Below are positions 42,512 to 50,633 of a stretch of 55,071 nucleotides of DNA, one piece after another (within the stretch, counting starts at the first letter, position 1; every line of letters starts with the position of its first letter). The DNA is taken from NCBI GenBank assembly GCA_944340905.1, contig CALVLT010000012.1:1-55071 (forward strand), in the 5' to 3' direction. The translations under genes and the position numbers were made by a program. Origin of the DNA: an uncultured Clostridia bacterium. Its GTDB lineage: Bacteria; Bacillota; Clostridia; Christensenellales; Borkfalkiaceae. The notes under the pieces are model-generated. The model saw only the letters and a list, made by a program, of their open reading frames with translations. It was not told the DNA's origin and ran no database searches.

Positions 42512-43450
42512 TCAGATGTTGAGAGAATCGAGGAAGGTGCGGATCTGCTTGGCGGAATAGCGCAGCTTTTCCACTTCCTCGTCCGTGAAATCGTACACAA
42601 GGTTGCCGACGACGCCCTCGTCCCCCACGAAAGAGGGAACGCTGATGGCAACGTCGTTGATGCCGTAATAGTCGTGCAGCACGCTCGTCACGCTGAAGAT
42701 GGAGCGCCTGTTCTTGATGACCGTGCCCGCAAGCTCCGCAGCAATGGCGGCAATGGCGTAATTGGTCACGCCCTTGCGCTTGATGACCTGCGCGCCCGAG
42801 GAAACGGTATCGTTCATGACGTCCTCTTTGCTGAAGGCAATGCCCCGTTTGGCGCAGAACGAATCCAGGCGCATACCCGAAATGTGCACCGAGCTCCACA
42901 CCGCAAACTGGCTCTCGCCGTGCTCGCCCGCCGTAAATCCGTGTACGTTGCGGATATCCGCCTCCAGCCGCGTGGAGAGGAAATAGCGGAACCGCGCGCT
43001 GTCGAGCACCGTGCCCGTGCCGAACACCCTGCCCGCAGGCAGCCCGCTCTCCTTCTGCACGAGATAGGTGATGACGTCCACGGGATTGGAGATGACCATG
43101 ACGGCGCCGCCGTTGTAGTACTTCATGATATTCGCCGTCACGTCGCGCGCGATCGCGATGTTCTTGGCAGCAAGGTCAAGCCGCGTCTCGCCGGGCTTTC
43201 TGCCCACGCCCGCCGTGATGATGATGAGGTCACTGTCCACGATGTCCGCATAGCTGCCGGAGTGGATGTTCATCGAGCCCATCGTGATGATGCCGTGGCT
43301 GATGTCCATCGCCTCGCCTTCCGCCTTCTCGGTGTTGACGTCGATGATGACGATCTCCGCTGCAAGGCGCTGTGTGGCGATGGAAAACGCGACGGAAGAG
43401 CCGACCGCGCCCGCGCCGATGATACTGATCTTGGTAGGTTTTCTTTCCAT
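42512..43450 (-). CDS. LDH/MDH family dehydrogenase, probably malate-specific
   Basis: A 312-residue NAD-dependent 2-hydroxyacid dehydrogenase. Rossmann loop GAGAVGSS, Asp37 for NAD, substrate loop AGVGRKPGETRLDL (81-93), substrate Arg153 in LDSAR, and the catalytic His177 in GEHGES. The overall wording is lactate-dehydrogenase-like, but the specificity position (Gln102 of standard LDH) is Arg84 here, the residue that makes malate dehydrogenases prefer oxaloacetate. With malic enzyme next in the operon I favour malate/oxaloacetate as substrates. Start after AGAGAAG. Expression is from a consensus promoter at 43519-43547. Confidence 0.88.
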   Translation of the reverse strand: MERKPTKISIIGAGAVGSSVAFSIATQRLAAEIVIIDVNTEKAEGEAMDISHGIITMGSMNIHSGSYADIVDSDLIIITAGVGRKPGETRLDLAAKNIAIARDVTANIMKYYNGGAVMVISNPVDVITYLVQKESGLPAGRVFGTGTVLDSARFRYFLSTRLEADIRNVHGFTAGEHGESQFAVWSSVHISGMRLDSFCAKRGIAFSKEDVMNDTVSSGAQVIKRKGVTNYAIAAIAAELAGTVIKNRRSIFSVTSVLHDYYGINDVAISVPSFVGDEGVVGNLVYDFTDEEVEKLRYSAKQIRTFLDSLNI

Positions 43451-43518
43451 TTCTTCTCTTGCCTCTGTCCTTATATGAATTGATGTTTTGGTTATATCCA
43501 CCATCCCGCCCACGATAC

Positions 43519-43547
43519 ATTATAACACCCGATGTCCTGCCTGTCAA
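43519..43547 (-). promoter_or_regulatory. Consensus promoter of LDH/MDH-malic enzyme operon
   Basis: -35 TTGACA (43542-43547) and -10 TATAAT (43519-43524), a perfect sigma-A match with a 17-bp spacer. The leader is about 60 nt. Confidence 0.88.
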
Positions 43548-43624
43548 GAGCATAGAGCACAAAATATTGTGTTTATCCTAAAATCATTTTCATGCCGGCC
43601 GCGCAGAGAACTTTTATTCGGGGA

Positions 43625-43653
43625 TTGACAAGCTCTGCAAAAAGGCTTACAAT
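43625..43653 (+). promoter_or_regulatory. Promoter of flavin-reductase-like fusion gene
   Basis: -35 TTGACA (43625-43630) and -10 TACAAT (43648-43653) with a 17-bp spacer, about 20 nt before the transcript leader's GGAGG site. Confidence 0.8.
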
Positions 43654-43680
43654 AAGAAAGAACAATTCACGGAGGTTTTT

Positions 43681-44589
43681 ATGAGCAGTTTCAAAGACTT
43701 ACGCATCGTGGACAACTTCTATCAGACGTCGGCGTTCTTCCCCATGCCAACCGTGCTGGTGGGCACGCTGGACGCGGAGGGGCGCACCAACCTCGGGTCC
43801 TATTCGCTGTGTTTCCCCTATTACATTGCGGGAAAGGACCGCTACGCGATGCTGCTGGAGTGCCGCAACAGCTCCAACACGGCGCAGCACATTCTGGCGG
43901 GCAGCAAGGTCTCCCTCAATTTTATTCCCGACGACAGGAAATATTTCCGCGAGGCGGTGCGGCTGGGGTTCCCCGGCGATACCACGCAGGAGAAGATGAA
44001 GAACTGCCTGTTCACCTTAGAAGAGGGACAGGCGGAGGGCGAGCGGCCCCTCGTCGTCAGGGAGGCGTTTCAGGTATTTGAATGCACCTGGAACAGCGCG
44101 CTCGAGAACGCCTTTGAGGACAAACCCGAGCAGCTGGAGGGGTATGAACCGCCCTACCGCTCCTTCAACGGCATCACGAGCAAGTTCGGCGCGCACTTCA
44201 TCCTGAATATCGACAGGATCCTCATGAAGGAAAAGTATTGGAACAGCATCGTGAACGGCGTGACGTCTGCCAATTTCCCGCCCGTGCCCGTCGATTACGG
44301 CTATCGGGACAGCACCAATTTCTGGTGCTCGCGGTTCAGAAGGCCCTTCCCCGAAAAGATCCAGGCGAAGGAGGGCGACGTCAATTCCGTTGTCTATGCC
44401 GCGGAGCGCATCGATCCGGACGTCAAATTCACCAAGGAGGCGTGCGCAAAGCTTACGAAGATCCCCCGCGTGTTCCTGAAGGCGGCGCTCACGCAGATGG
44501 TGAAGATTGCCAAGGAGGAGGGCATCACCCTCATCGACGAGGCGGCGCTCGCCGTCATCAACGACAAGCGCAGAAAGGAAAAGAAATAG
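43681..44589 (+). CDS. Flavin-reductase-like protein with PCP_red-like C-terminus
   Basis: A 302-residue soluble protein. Residues about 15-215 look like a flavin reductase split barrel: FFPMPTVLVGTLDAEGRTNLGSYSLCFP, CRNSSNTAQHILAG and a later strand FGAHFILNIDRIL. The last 55 residues, starting DPDVKFTKEACAKLTKIPRVF and ending with EEGITLIDEAALAVI, resemble the small PCP_red helical domain of light-independent protochlorophyllide reductase subunits. An FMN-binding role is likely; the reaction is unknown. Strong GGAGG start and own promoter, single-gene unit between two terminators. Confidence 0.75.
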   Translation: MSSFKDLRIVDNFYQTSAFFPMPTVLVGTLDAEGRTNLGSYSLCFPYYIAGKDRYAMLLECRNSSNTAQHILAGSKVSLNFIPDDRKYFREAVRLGFPGDTTQEKMKNCLFTLEEGQAEGERPLVVREAFQVFECTWNSALENAFEDKPEQLEGYEPPYRSFNGITSKFGAHFILNIDRILMKEKYWNSIVNGVTSANFPPVPVDYGYRDSTNFWCSRFRRPFPEKIQAKEGDVNSVVYAAERIDPDVKFTKEACAKLTKIPRVFLKAALTQMVKIAKEEGITLIDEAALAVINDKRRKEKK

Positions 44590-44598
44590 ACCATACAG

Positions 44599-44638
44599 AC
44601 AAGCCGCGCGGCGGGAGCATTCCCGCCGCGCGGCTTGT
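44599..44638. terminator. Bidirectional terminator
   Basis: A perfect 18-bp stem pairs 44599-44616 with 44621-44638 between convergent genes. U-tracts are weak on both sides. Confidence 0.7.
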
Positions 44639-44640
44639 GG

Positions 44641-45663
44641 TTATTCCTGTCCGTCCGCCCCTGTATCCGCAGGCCCGTCCTGTTCGGACAGGGCCGCCGC
44701 CGCATATGCGGCGGGGTCTGCGGCGTCCCGCTCTTCGGAGAGCGGCAGCAAAATTTTTTCGGAGGAAAATCCCCTGCCGCGCACTTCGGATACGACGGAG
44801 ACCGTGAAGAACACTTCCGGGTCGATCGTCTCTGCGGCGTTGCGCAGCCGCACCACCTCGCGGTTGGAGACGACCGTCATGATCACATAACGTTCCTCCT
44901 GCAGAAAGCCCGTGCGCGCATGCAGAAGGGTCACGCCGCGGTGCATTTCATTGAGAATCATCGTGCGGATCTCCCGCCACCTGGAACTGACGATCTGCAC
45001 CTGCCGCTTGCGCAGCCCGATAGGAGAAACAAAGTCAATGACGATGGACGACAGGATCGTAATGACCGCACCGTGCAGCACTGTATCCAGCGGCACCGCG
45101 ACAAGCTGCATGAGCACGATGATAAAGTCAAGCGCCCAGAGCGTAGCAGCAGGCGGAATGTTGAAATACTTATGCAGAATGAGCGGCGGAATATCCGTTC
45201 CGCCCGTACTCGAACCGACGCGGATAACACAGCCGATACCCACGCCGAACAGAACAGAGCCGCAGATGATGGCAAGCCAGGGATCATTCCCCGCAACGGG
45301 CTGTCCGTTCGCCGCAACATACAGATCGTTCAGATAGGTGAATAAGCTGATAAAAGAAGGATACAGCAGCGTGCCCGCGATCGTGGAGAGCGCAAACTTT
45401 TTCCCGAGCATGAAGGCTCCGAGCAAAAACAGCACGATATTCGCGGCATAGACGGTGAATGAAACGAGCCATTCGTTCTGTTCGTCCACCAGGTTGCGCA
45501 CGAAAATGCCAAGCCCCGTCGTTCCGCCCATGACGAATCCGCCCGGTATGATGAAAAAGGTGCTTGCCGCCGCCGCAACGGCGTTTCCCGCTATGACGAT
45601 CAAAAAATAGACGGCGAACCGCCACGCCTGTTTTTTGGTCGGTTTCTTCCACTTCAGTTTCAT
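44641..45663 (-). CDS. YitT family membrane protein
   Basis: A 340-residue protein with five or six transmembrane helices. The YitT signature is visible in FFIIPGGFVMGGTTGLGIFVRNL and RVGSSTGGTDIPPLILHKYFNIP. A cytosolic C-terminal domain of the DUF2179 type follows (RGVTLLHARTGFLQEERYVIMTVVSNREV), and an acidic Ala-rich tail of 30 residues ends the protein. The family's substrate is unknown. The ATG at 45663 follows AGGAGAAG; the longer frame starts before it. Confidence 0.9.
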   Translation of the reverse strand: MKLKWKKPTKKQAWRFAVYFLIVIAGNAVAAAASTFFIIPGGFVMGGTTGLGIFVRNLVDEQNEWLVSFTVYAANIVLFLLGAFMLGKKFALSTIAGTLLYPSFISLFTYLNDLYVAANGQPVAGNDPWLAIICGSVLFGVGIGCVIRVGSSTGGTDIPPLILHKYFNIPPAATLWALDFIIVLMQLVAVPLDTVLHGAVITILSSIVIDFVSPIGLRKRQVQIVSSRWREIRTMILNEMHRGVTLLHARTGFLQEERYVIMTVVSNREVVRLRNAAETIDPEVFFTVSVVSEVRGRGFSSEKILLPLSEERDAADPAAYAAAALSEQDGPADTGADGQE

Positions 45664-45816
45664 ATCCCGCTTCTCCTGAAAATATCCGACGATATTATAA
45701 CATCCCTGTGGCGCGGACACAAGCGTTTTTCAAAGGGATTTTCGCACGCAGCCTGGCTTTGCACACATATGATGGAGTGACGGCCCGGGCCGAATTTTAC
45801 GCTACAGAGGTACGAT

Positions 45817-46128
45817 ATGTGCAATTCGTGTCAGACGCGCTGCGGCTGCAATAACGGCTGCAATTCGTGTGCAAACGCCATCGCACGCGCGCTCAACAAT
45901 CTTTTTTCTTCAGGCTGTAATTGCTGTAATTCCTGTAACTCCTGCAATTCCTGCTCCAATGCAAGGAGCGGCAGCGGGTTCGGGAGCTGCAGTTCGCTGA
46001 ACGCCTGTTCCGACGCTTACTATGCACGGCAGTATGCGCTCGTCTACAGCGCCTGCTGTAACTGCAACGGCTGCAATTCCTTCTCCGGTTCCGGCAACGG
46101 CTGCTGCAACAGTTGCTGCAACAACTGA
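45817..46128 (+). CDS. Cysteine-rich small protein (103 aa)
   Basis: A 103-residue protein with 22 Cys, about 20 Asn and about 19 Ser. It contains repeats such as CNSCNSCNSC and CCNCNGCNS, and no signal peptide or transmembrane helix. A central Cys-poor segment (SDAYYARQYALVYSA) separates two Cys-rich ends. AGAGG lies before the ATG, and a terminator follows the stop. Not matched to a known family. Metal binding, a spore-coat or exosporium cross-linked protein, or a precursor peptide are possible. Real gene rather than chance is supported by ribosome site, terminator and repeat regularity. Confidence 0.7.
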   Translation: MCNSCQTRCGCNNGCNSCANAIARALNNLFSSGCNCCNSCNSCNSCSNARSGSGFGSCSSLNACSDAYYARQYALVYSACCNCNGCNSFSGSGNGCCNSCCNN

Positions 46129-46139
46129 AGAACATAAAC

Positions 46140-46175
46140 AGACGCAGGGATGTTTCCCTGCGTCTTATGGTTTTG
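46140..46175 (+). terminator. Terminator of Cys-rich gene
   Basis: AGACGCAGGGA (46140-46150) pairs with TCCCTGCGTCT (46155-46165), then TATGGTTTT. Confidence 0.75.
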
Positions 46176-46184
46176 GACGAGTAT

Positions 46185-46218
46185 AAAATCCCGCAGAGCA
46201 AAATCTCTGCGGGATTTT
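46185..46218. terminator. Terminator of tRNA-Pro
   Basis: AAAATCCCGCAGAG (46185-46198) pairs with CTCTGCGGGATTTT (46205-46218). It follows the tRNA on the minus strand. Confidence 0.8.
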
Positions 46219-46295
46219 TGGTTGAGGTGACGGGACTTGAACCCACGACCTCTTGGTCCCTAACCAAGCGCGCTACCAAACTGCGCTACACCTCA
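46219..46295 (-). tRNA. tRNA-Pro (anticodon AGG)
   Basis: Acceptor TGAGGTG pairs with CACCTCA, discriminator A, and the 3' CCA is encoded (46219-46221). The anticodon stem CTTGG/CCAAG encloses TTAGGGA, giving AGG. The D arm TAGCGCAGTTTGGTAGCGC and the GTTCAAG T-loop are normal. Confidence 0.95.
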
Positions 46296-46458
46296 ATATC
46301 AAAAAGAGCATATCCTATTATAACAACTATTCGGAAAGTGTCAAGCGATTTTCCGTCCGCATGACAAAAATTTTCGGCAAAACCGAAATTCCGTTCCGCA
46401 AACGAAATGCCGTGCGCAGCAACTCCTTTTAAGGCGACCGAAATTCCGAACAAAACAT

Positions 46459-46489
46459 GCGGCGGCGACCGAAAAGGCCGCCGCCGCGC
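46459..46489 (-). terminator. Terminator of nfnAB
   Basis: GCGGCGGC (46459-46466) pairs with GCCGCCGC (46477-46484). On the minus strand ATGTTTTGTT follows. The remaining gap to tRNA-Pro holds small dyads but no gene. Confidence 0.6.
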
Positions 46490-46514
46490 TTCGCTTGGAA
46501 CGATTGCCAGCGGT

Positions 46515-47909
46515 TCATTTGTTCCTGATATATTCGTCGATGGCTTTGGCTGCCGTCTTGCCCGCGCCCATCGCCAGGATGACGGTCGCCGCGCCCGTCA
46601 CGGCGTCACCGCCCGCATATACGCCCTCGAGGCTCGTCTTGCCGTTTTCGTCGGCGACGATCTCGCCGCGGCGCTGCGTTTCAAGCCCCTTCGTCGTCTG
46701 TTTCAGCAGCGGATTGGGCGACGTTCCCAACGCCATGATCACGCAGTCCACGTCCATATCGAACTCGCTGCCCGGGACCTCGACGGGACGGCGGCGGCCC
46801 GATGCGTCCGGCTCACCCAGCTCCATGCGGATGCATTTCAGCCCGACCACGTTGTCGTCGGCATCCGTCAGGATCTCCACGGGATTGGTGAGCAGCCTGA
46901 AGATGATCTCCTCTTCCTTGGCGTGTTCGACCTCCTCGCGGCGGGCGGGAAGTTCCGCCTCCGAACGGCGGTAGACGATATACACCGTCTCCGCGCCCAG
47001 CCGCTTGGCGCAGCGCGCCGCATCCATCGCGACGTTGCCGCCGCCCACAACGGCGATCTTCTTTGCGTGCAGAATGGGCGTCTCACTGTCCGGCTCATAC
47101 GCCTTCATCAGGTTGGTGCGCGTCAGATATTCGTTTGCGGAAAACACCCCCTTCGCGCCCTCCCCTTTGATGCCCATAAAGCGGGGCAGGCCCGCGCCCG
47201 TGCCGAGGAACACCGCCTCGAACCCGTATTCGCTTTGGAGTTCTTCGATGGTGAGCACCCGTCCGATGACGGAGTCCGTTTCGATCTTCACGCCGAGCGC
47301 CTTCAGGCCGTCCACCTCCTTGCGGACGATCTCCTTGGGCAGACGGAACTCGGGAATGCCGTACACGAGCACGCCGCCCGCCAGGTGCAGCGCCTCGAAC
47401 ACCGTGACGTCATAGCCCAGCCTGGCAAGGTCCCCCGCGCAGGTCAGACCCGCGGGGCCGGAACCGACGACGGCGACCTTGTGCCCGTTGGGCTGCGGAC
47501 GGGCGGGCGCAGCGGCGGAATGCGCCATGTGCCAGTCGGCAACAAAGCGCTCCAGCCTGCCGATTCCGACCGGCTCGCCCTTGATACCGCGCGTGCACTT
47601 GCCCTCGCACTGCGTCTCCTGCGGGCAGACCCTGCCGCAGACGGCGGGCAGCGAAGAGGTGCGCGCGATCACTTCATACGCCTCTTCAAACTTTTCTTCC
47701 GCAACGAGTGCGATAAAGGCGGGAATATCCACGGCAACAGGGCACCCTGCGACGCAGGGCCTGTTCTTGCAGTTCAGGCAGCGCTTTGCCTCGTCCACGG
47801 CTGTCTGCGCGTCGTAACCGAGCGCGACTTCCCTGAAGTTCTTATTGCGCACGAGCGGCTCTTGCGAGGGCATGGGATGTTTCTTGGGGTCCATATTGAA
47901 TTTCGGCAT
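46515..47909 (-). CDS. NfnB: NAD(P)-binding subunit of bifurcating transhydrogenase
   Basis: A 464-residue flavoprotein. Two [4Fe-4S] motifs sit in the first 110 residues (CLNCKNRPCVAGCP and CGRVCPQETQCEGKC), followed by FAD-binding GSGPAGLTCAGDLARLGYDV and NADPH-binding GGGNVAMDAAR, and a closing FAD motif AGGDAVTGAATVILAMGAGK. Alone it resembles the small subunit of glutamate synthase (GltD), but the partner gene upstream is NfnA, so this is NfnB. NfnAB couples NADH and reduced ferredoxin oxidation to two NADPH by electron bifurcation. The ATG at 47909 behind AAGGAGG begins right after the NfnA stop. Confidence 0.9.
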   Translation of the reverse strand: MPKFNMDPKKHPMPSQEPLVRNKNFREVALGYDAQTAVDEAKRCLNCKNRPCVAGCPVAVDIPAFIALVAEEKFEEAYEVIARTSSLPAVCGRVCPQETQCEGKCTRGIKGEPVGIGRLERFVADWHMAHSAAAPARPQPNGHKVAVVGSGPAGLTCAGDLARLGYDVTVFEALHLAGGVLVYGIPEFRLPKEIVRKEVDGLKALGVKIETDSVIGRVLTIEELQSEYGFEAVFLGTGAGLPRFMGIKGEGAKGVFSANEYLTRTNLMKAYEPDSETPILHAKKIAVVGGGNVAMDAARCAKRLGAETVYIVYRRSEAELPARREEVEHAKEEEIIFRLLTNPVEILTDADDNVVGLKCIRMELGEPDASGRRRPVEVPGSEFDMDVDCVIMALGTSPNPLLKQTTKGLETQRRGEIVADENGKTSLEGVYAGGDAVTGAATVILAMGAGKTAAKAIDEYIRNK

Positions 47910-47910
47910 A

Positions 47911-48753
47911 TCAGGACACCTCCTTTTTGAACAGATTGCAGTGCTTCTCGCGCGCCTTCGCCTCGAATTCGACATAGGTGCGCGAACGCTTCATCGCCTC
48001 GTCGAAATCGATGAGGTGCGCGTCAAAATCAGGCCCGTCCACGCAGGCGAACTTCATTTCGCCGCCCACGGTGACGCGGCAGCAGCCGCACATGCCCGTT
48101 CCGTCGATCATGATGGGGTTCATGCTCGCGACCGTATGAATGCCGTAGGGTTTGGTCGCCGCCGCCACGAACTTCATCATGATGAGCGGACCGATGGTGA
48201 TGACCTCGTCAAACGTCTCGCCACTCTCCAGAAGCCTGCTGAGCGGCACGCACACGTTGCCCTTTTCTCCGTAGGAACCATCGTCCGTCATCATGAAGAA
48301 ACGATCGCTGACCTCGCGGAACTCCTTCTCCAGAATGACGAGGTCCTGATTGCGGAACCCGACGATGGAAGTCACTTCGCTGCCCTGCGCATGCAGGGCG
48401 CGCGCCACGGGCAGGGCGATGGCGCAGCCGACGCCGCCCCCCACGACAGCGACCTTTTTCAGACCTTCGATGTGCGTAGGCGTTCCGAGAGGCCCCACGA
48501 AATCGGCAAGGTGCCCGCCCTGCGGAAGGGTGGCGAGCGTCATCGTCGCGCCGCCCACGATCTGAAAGATGACCGTGACCGTTCCCGCCTGCACGTCACA
48601 CCCCGCCACGGTGAGCGGGATGCGTTCGCCCCGTTCATCCGCGCGCAGGATGACGAACTGTCCCGCGAGCGCCTTCTTCGCGATGAGCGGCGCCCTGATC
48701 TCCATGCGCATGACGGTGGGATTGAGCGCCTCTTTTTTCACGATCTCATACAT
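47911..48753 (-). CDS. NfnA: ferredoxin-NADP reductase alpha subunit
   Basis: A 280-residue FAD/NAD protein with the ferredoxin-reductase fold. The FAD domain has GQFVILRADERGERIPLT, the NAD domain starts at VAVVGGGVGCAIALPVA, and the [2Fe-2S] cluster motif near the C-terminus is DGTGMCGCCRVTVGGEMKFAC. It pairs with NfnB encoded 1 nt downstream. A much longer frame is open, but the family start MYEIVKKE at 48753 fits best and AAGGAG lies about 13 nt upstream. The long form would read through the promoter. Confidence 0.92.
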   Translation of the reverse strand: MYEIVKKEALNPTVMRMEIRAPLIAKKALAGQFVILRADERGERIPLTVAGCDVQAGTVTVIFQIVGGATMTLATLPQGGHLADFVGPLGTPTHIEGLKKVAVVGGGVGCAIALPVARALHAQGSEVTSIVGFRNQDLVILEKEFREVSDRFFMMTDDGSYGEKGNVCVPLSRLLESGETFDEVITIGPLIMMKFVAAATKPYGIHTVASMNPIMIDGTGMCGCCRVTVGGEMKFACVDGPDFDAHLIDFDEAMKRSRTYVEFEAKAREKHCNLFKKEVS

Positions 48754-48790
48754 ATGTCTCAACAATCTCCTTGTATGAATTCCAATGCAT

Positions 48791-48819
48791 ATTATACTAT
48801 CATCGGGGCCGGTTGTCAA
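48791..48819 (-). promoter_or_regulatory. Consensus promoter of nfnAB
   Basis: -35 TTGACA (48814-48819) and -10 TATAAT (48791-48796) with a 17-bp spacer. The predicted leader is about 31 nt. Confidence 0.85.
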
Positions 48820-48862
48820 CGGAGAAGAAACGGTTTTTCTTACGAATTGCCCCGTCAATCCG

Positions 48863-48891
48863 TTGACATTGCGCCCCGAATCGGGTATAAT
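48863..48891 (+). promoter_or_regulatory. Consensus promoter of third degV gene
   Basis: -35 TTGACA (48863-48868) and -10 TATAAT (48886-48891) with a 17-bp spacer, divergent from the nfnAB promoter. Confidence 0.85.
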
Positions 48892-48934
48892 GAAAATTAG
48901 TTCAAAAAATGAAATAAATATTGGAGAATCATCT

Positions 48935-49804
48935 ATGGCGAACATCCGGATCGTCACCGATTCAAACAGCGGCATCACGCAAGCAGAGGCGGAGAAACTG
49001 GGAATCTCCGTCATCCCGATGCCCTTTCTGATCGACGGCGAAGAATACTTTGAGGATATCAACCTCACCCAAGAGCAGTTTTACGAGCATCTGCGCGGCG
49101 ATGCCGCGGTCTCCACGTCGCAGCCCTCGGTGGCGAGCGTGACGGAACTGTGGGACGAACTTCTGAAAGAGGACTGCGAGATCGTGCACATCCCCATGTC
49201 GAGCGGGCTGTCCGAGACCTGTCACACTGCGCAGAACCTTGCCAGAGAATACGGCGGAAGGGTGCACGTTGTGGACAACCAGCGCATCTCCGTCACGCAG
49301 AAACAGAGCGTTTACGATGCCATGAAACTTGCCGAGATGGGCAAGAGCGCCGCCGAGATCGCGGAATACCTCACGGCGACAAAATTTGACAGCAGCATCT
49401 ACATTGCGCTCGATACGCTCAAATACCTGAAAAAGGGCGGAAGACTCACGCCCGCCGCCGCGCTCGTCGGCTCCATTCTGCGCATCAAGCCCGTTCTGCA
49501 GATCCAAGGGGAAAAGCTGGACGCCTTCAAAAAGGTGCTCTCCGCCAAACAGGCAAAGCAGGAGATGATCGGTGCACTCAGAAACGACCTGACAACGCGC
49601 TTTGCACAATTCCGCAAGGACGGCGAAATGACCATTTCCGTTGCGCATACGGACAACTATGCCGAGGCAGACGCCTTCCGCAGGGAGCTGGAGGCCGCTT
49701 TCCCCGATGTGACCGTGACGTACGTCGATCCCCTCTCGCTCTCCGTTTCCTGTCATATCGGACCGGGCGCGCTCGCCTGCACGGCGACAAGGACATTGAA
49801 ATAA
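48935..49804 (+). CDS. DegV family fatty-acid-binding protein (3 of 3)
   Basis: A 289-residue DegV/FakB protein. IVTDSNSGITQAEAEKL starts the fold, TSQPSVASV and PMSSGLSETCHTA are the fatty-acid head-group loops, and ALDTLKYLKKGGRLTPAAALVGSILRIKPVL is the core. CHIGPGALACTA is the C-terminal H-x-G-P. Its TSQPS loop is the standard form, unlike the other two, whose loops read RTSML and KTSLL. Start after TTGGAGAATC. Single gene with its own promoter and terminator. Confidence 0.95.
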   Translation: MANIRIVTDSNSGITQAEAEKLGISVIPMPFLIDGEEYFEDINLTQEQFYEHLRGDAAVSTSQPSVASVTELWDELLKEDCEIVHIPMSSGLSETCHTAQNLAREYGGRVHVVDNQRISVTQKQSVYDAMKLAEMGKSAAEIAEYLTATKFDSSIYIALDTLKYLKKGGRLTPAAALVGSILRIKPVLQIQGEKLDAFKKVLSAKQAKQEMIGALRNDLTTRFAQFRKDGEMTISVAHTDNYAEADAFRRELEAAFPDVTVTYVDPLSLSVSCHIGPGALACTATRTLK

Positions 49805-49812
49805 AATCCACG

Positions 49813-49845
49813 GCCCATCGGCTGAGCCGATGGGCATCCGTTTCT
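49813..49845 (+). terminator. Terminator of third degV gene
   Basis: GCCCATCGGC (49813-49822) pairs with GCCGATGGGC (49826-49835), followed by ATCCGTTTCTT. Confidence 0.7.
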
Positions 49846-49868
49846 TACCTGAATCATGTTTGAAAGGC

Positions 49869-49905
49869 AACAAAGCCCTCCCCGCTGCACGGGGAGGGCT
49901 TTGTT
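49869..49905. terminator. Terminator of CBS-domain gene
   Basis: A perfect 15-bp stem pairs 49869-49883 with 49891-49905, just past the stop of the minus-strand CBS gene. Confidence 0.8.
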
Positions 49906-49922
49906 GTCTGATTTCCGCATCT

Positions 49923-50627
49923 CTATTCTTCCAGAATGCGGATGAGCTTGGGAATGTCCGCGCTCGTCAGAAGATTGACGATCCTGTCGCCGAGCTGCCC
50001 GCTCTCCGTGACGAGAACGGCGAGCAGCTTACGGTTGTCCTCAAAGGCGTCGATCGCCTCCTGCACGGTATCGTTCCTGCCGAGCACGCGGTAAAAGCGG
50101 TGCATGTCCTCCGCCTGCAAGACGTCGGCGCAGGGCGTCTGCAGACAGGTATCGACGTCCTCCCCGCGCTCGAGCGCCTGACCGATGACGCGCACGACGC
50201 GGCGGTTGTTGAGAATGCCGATCATGCGCCCCTTCCGGTAAACAGGCATATTGGAATAGTTCGTTTGCGCGATGCGGATAAGCACATCGGCGAGCGTAGC
50301 CTCGGCGTCGATGCCCGTCACGTTCTTTTCCTTCAGCACGCTGAGCTTGGGCGGCATGCTCAAAAGGTCCGCCACGTGGCAGATGAGGCGGGTCAGCTCG
50401 TCGCACGGTTCGGCAATGATGCGGTTTTTCTTGCTCTCATGCACGATGACGTTGCGCAGGCGCGCGCAGAGCAGCAGGTCGTCCTCGTACTTTCTGACGG
50501 TGTTGTTGAATTCCGCACAGCGGCGCACGAGATCGGAAAACTGCAGGTTCCCCTTTCCGCGGTAGATAGCGCGCATGCGGGAATCGATGGTGTTGTAAGC
50601 GGAAATAAAATCAACGGCATTGCTCAT
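49923..50627 (-). CDS. CBS domain-containing protein
   Basis: A 234-residue soluble protein. Residues 1-75 form a helical domain with RCAEFNNTVRKYEDDLLLCARLRNVIVH, ending in R-N-x-x-V-H that recalls HEPN or DUF4145-type helices. Two CBS motifs follow: about 95-150 (SVLKEKNVTGIDAEATLADVLIRI ... MPVYRKGRMIGILN) and 165-234. CBS pairs bind adenine nucleotides, so it may sense energy state. The ATG has no ribosome site; instead a -10 TATACT lies six bases upstream, so the message is probably leaderless. Confidence 0.82.
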   Translation of the reverse strand: MSNAVDFISAYNTIDSRMRAIYRGKGNLQFSDLVRRCAEFNNTVRKYEDDLLLCARLRNVIVHESKKNRIIAEPCDELTRLICHVADLLSMPPKLSVLKEKNVTGIDAEATLADVLIRIAQTNYSNMPVYRKGRMIGILNNRRVVRVIGQALERGEDVDTCLQTPCADVLQAEDMHRFYRVLGRNDTVQEAIDAFEDNRKLLAVLVTESGQLGDRIVNLLTSADIPKLIRILEE

Positions 50628-50633
50628 ATAAAA

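Noticed and set aside
45817-46128. CRISPR-like short repeats
   Set aside because: The TGTAATTCCTGC-type periodicity is codon repetition inside a Cys-Asn-Ser-rich gene, without spacers.
46515-47909. Glutamate synthase small subunit (GltD)
   Set aside because: The sequence alone fits GltD, but the directly coupled partner is the [2Fe-2S] NfnA subunit and no GltB is present, so NfnB is preferred.
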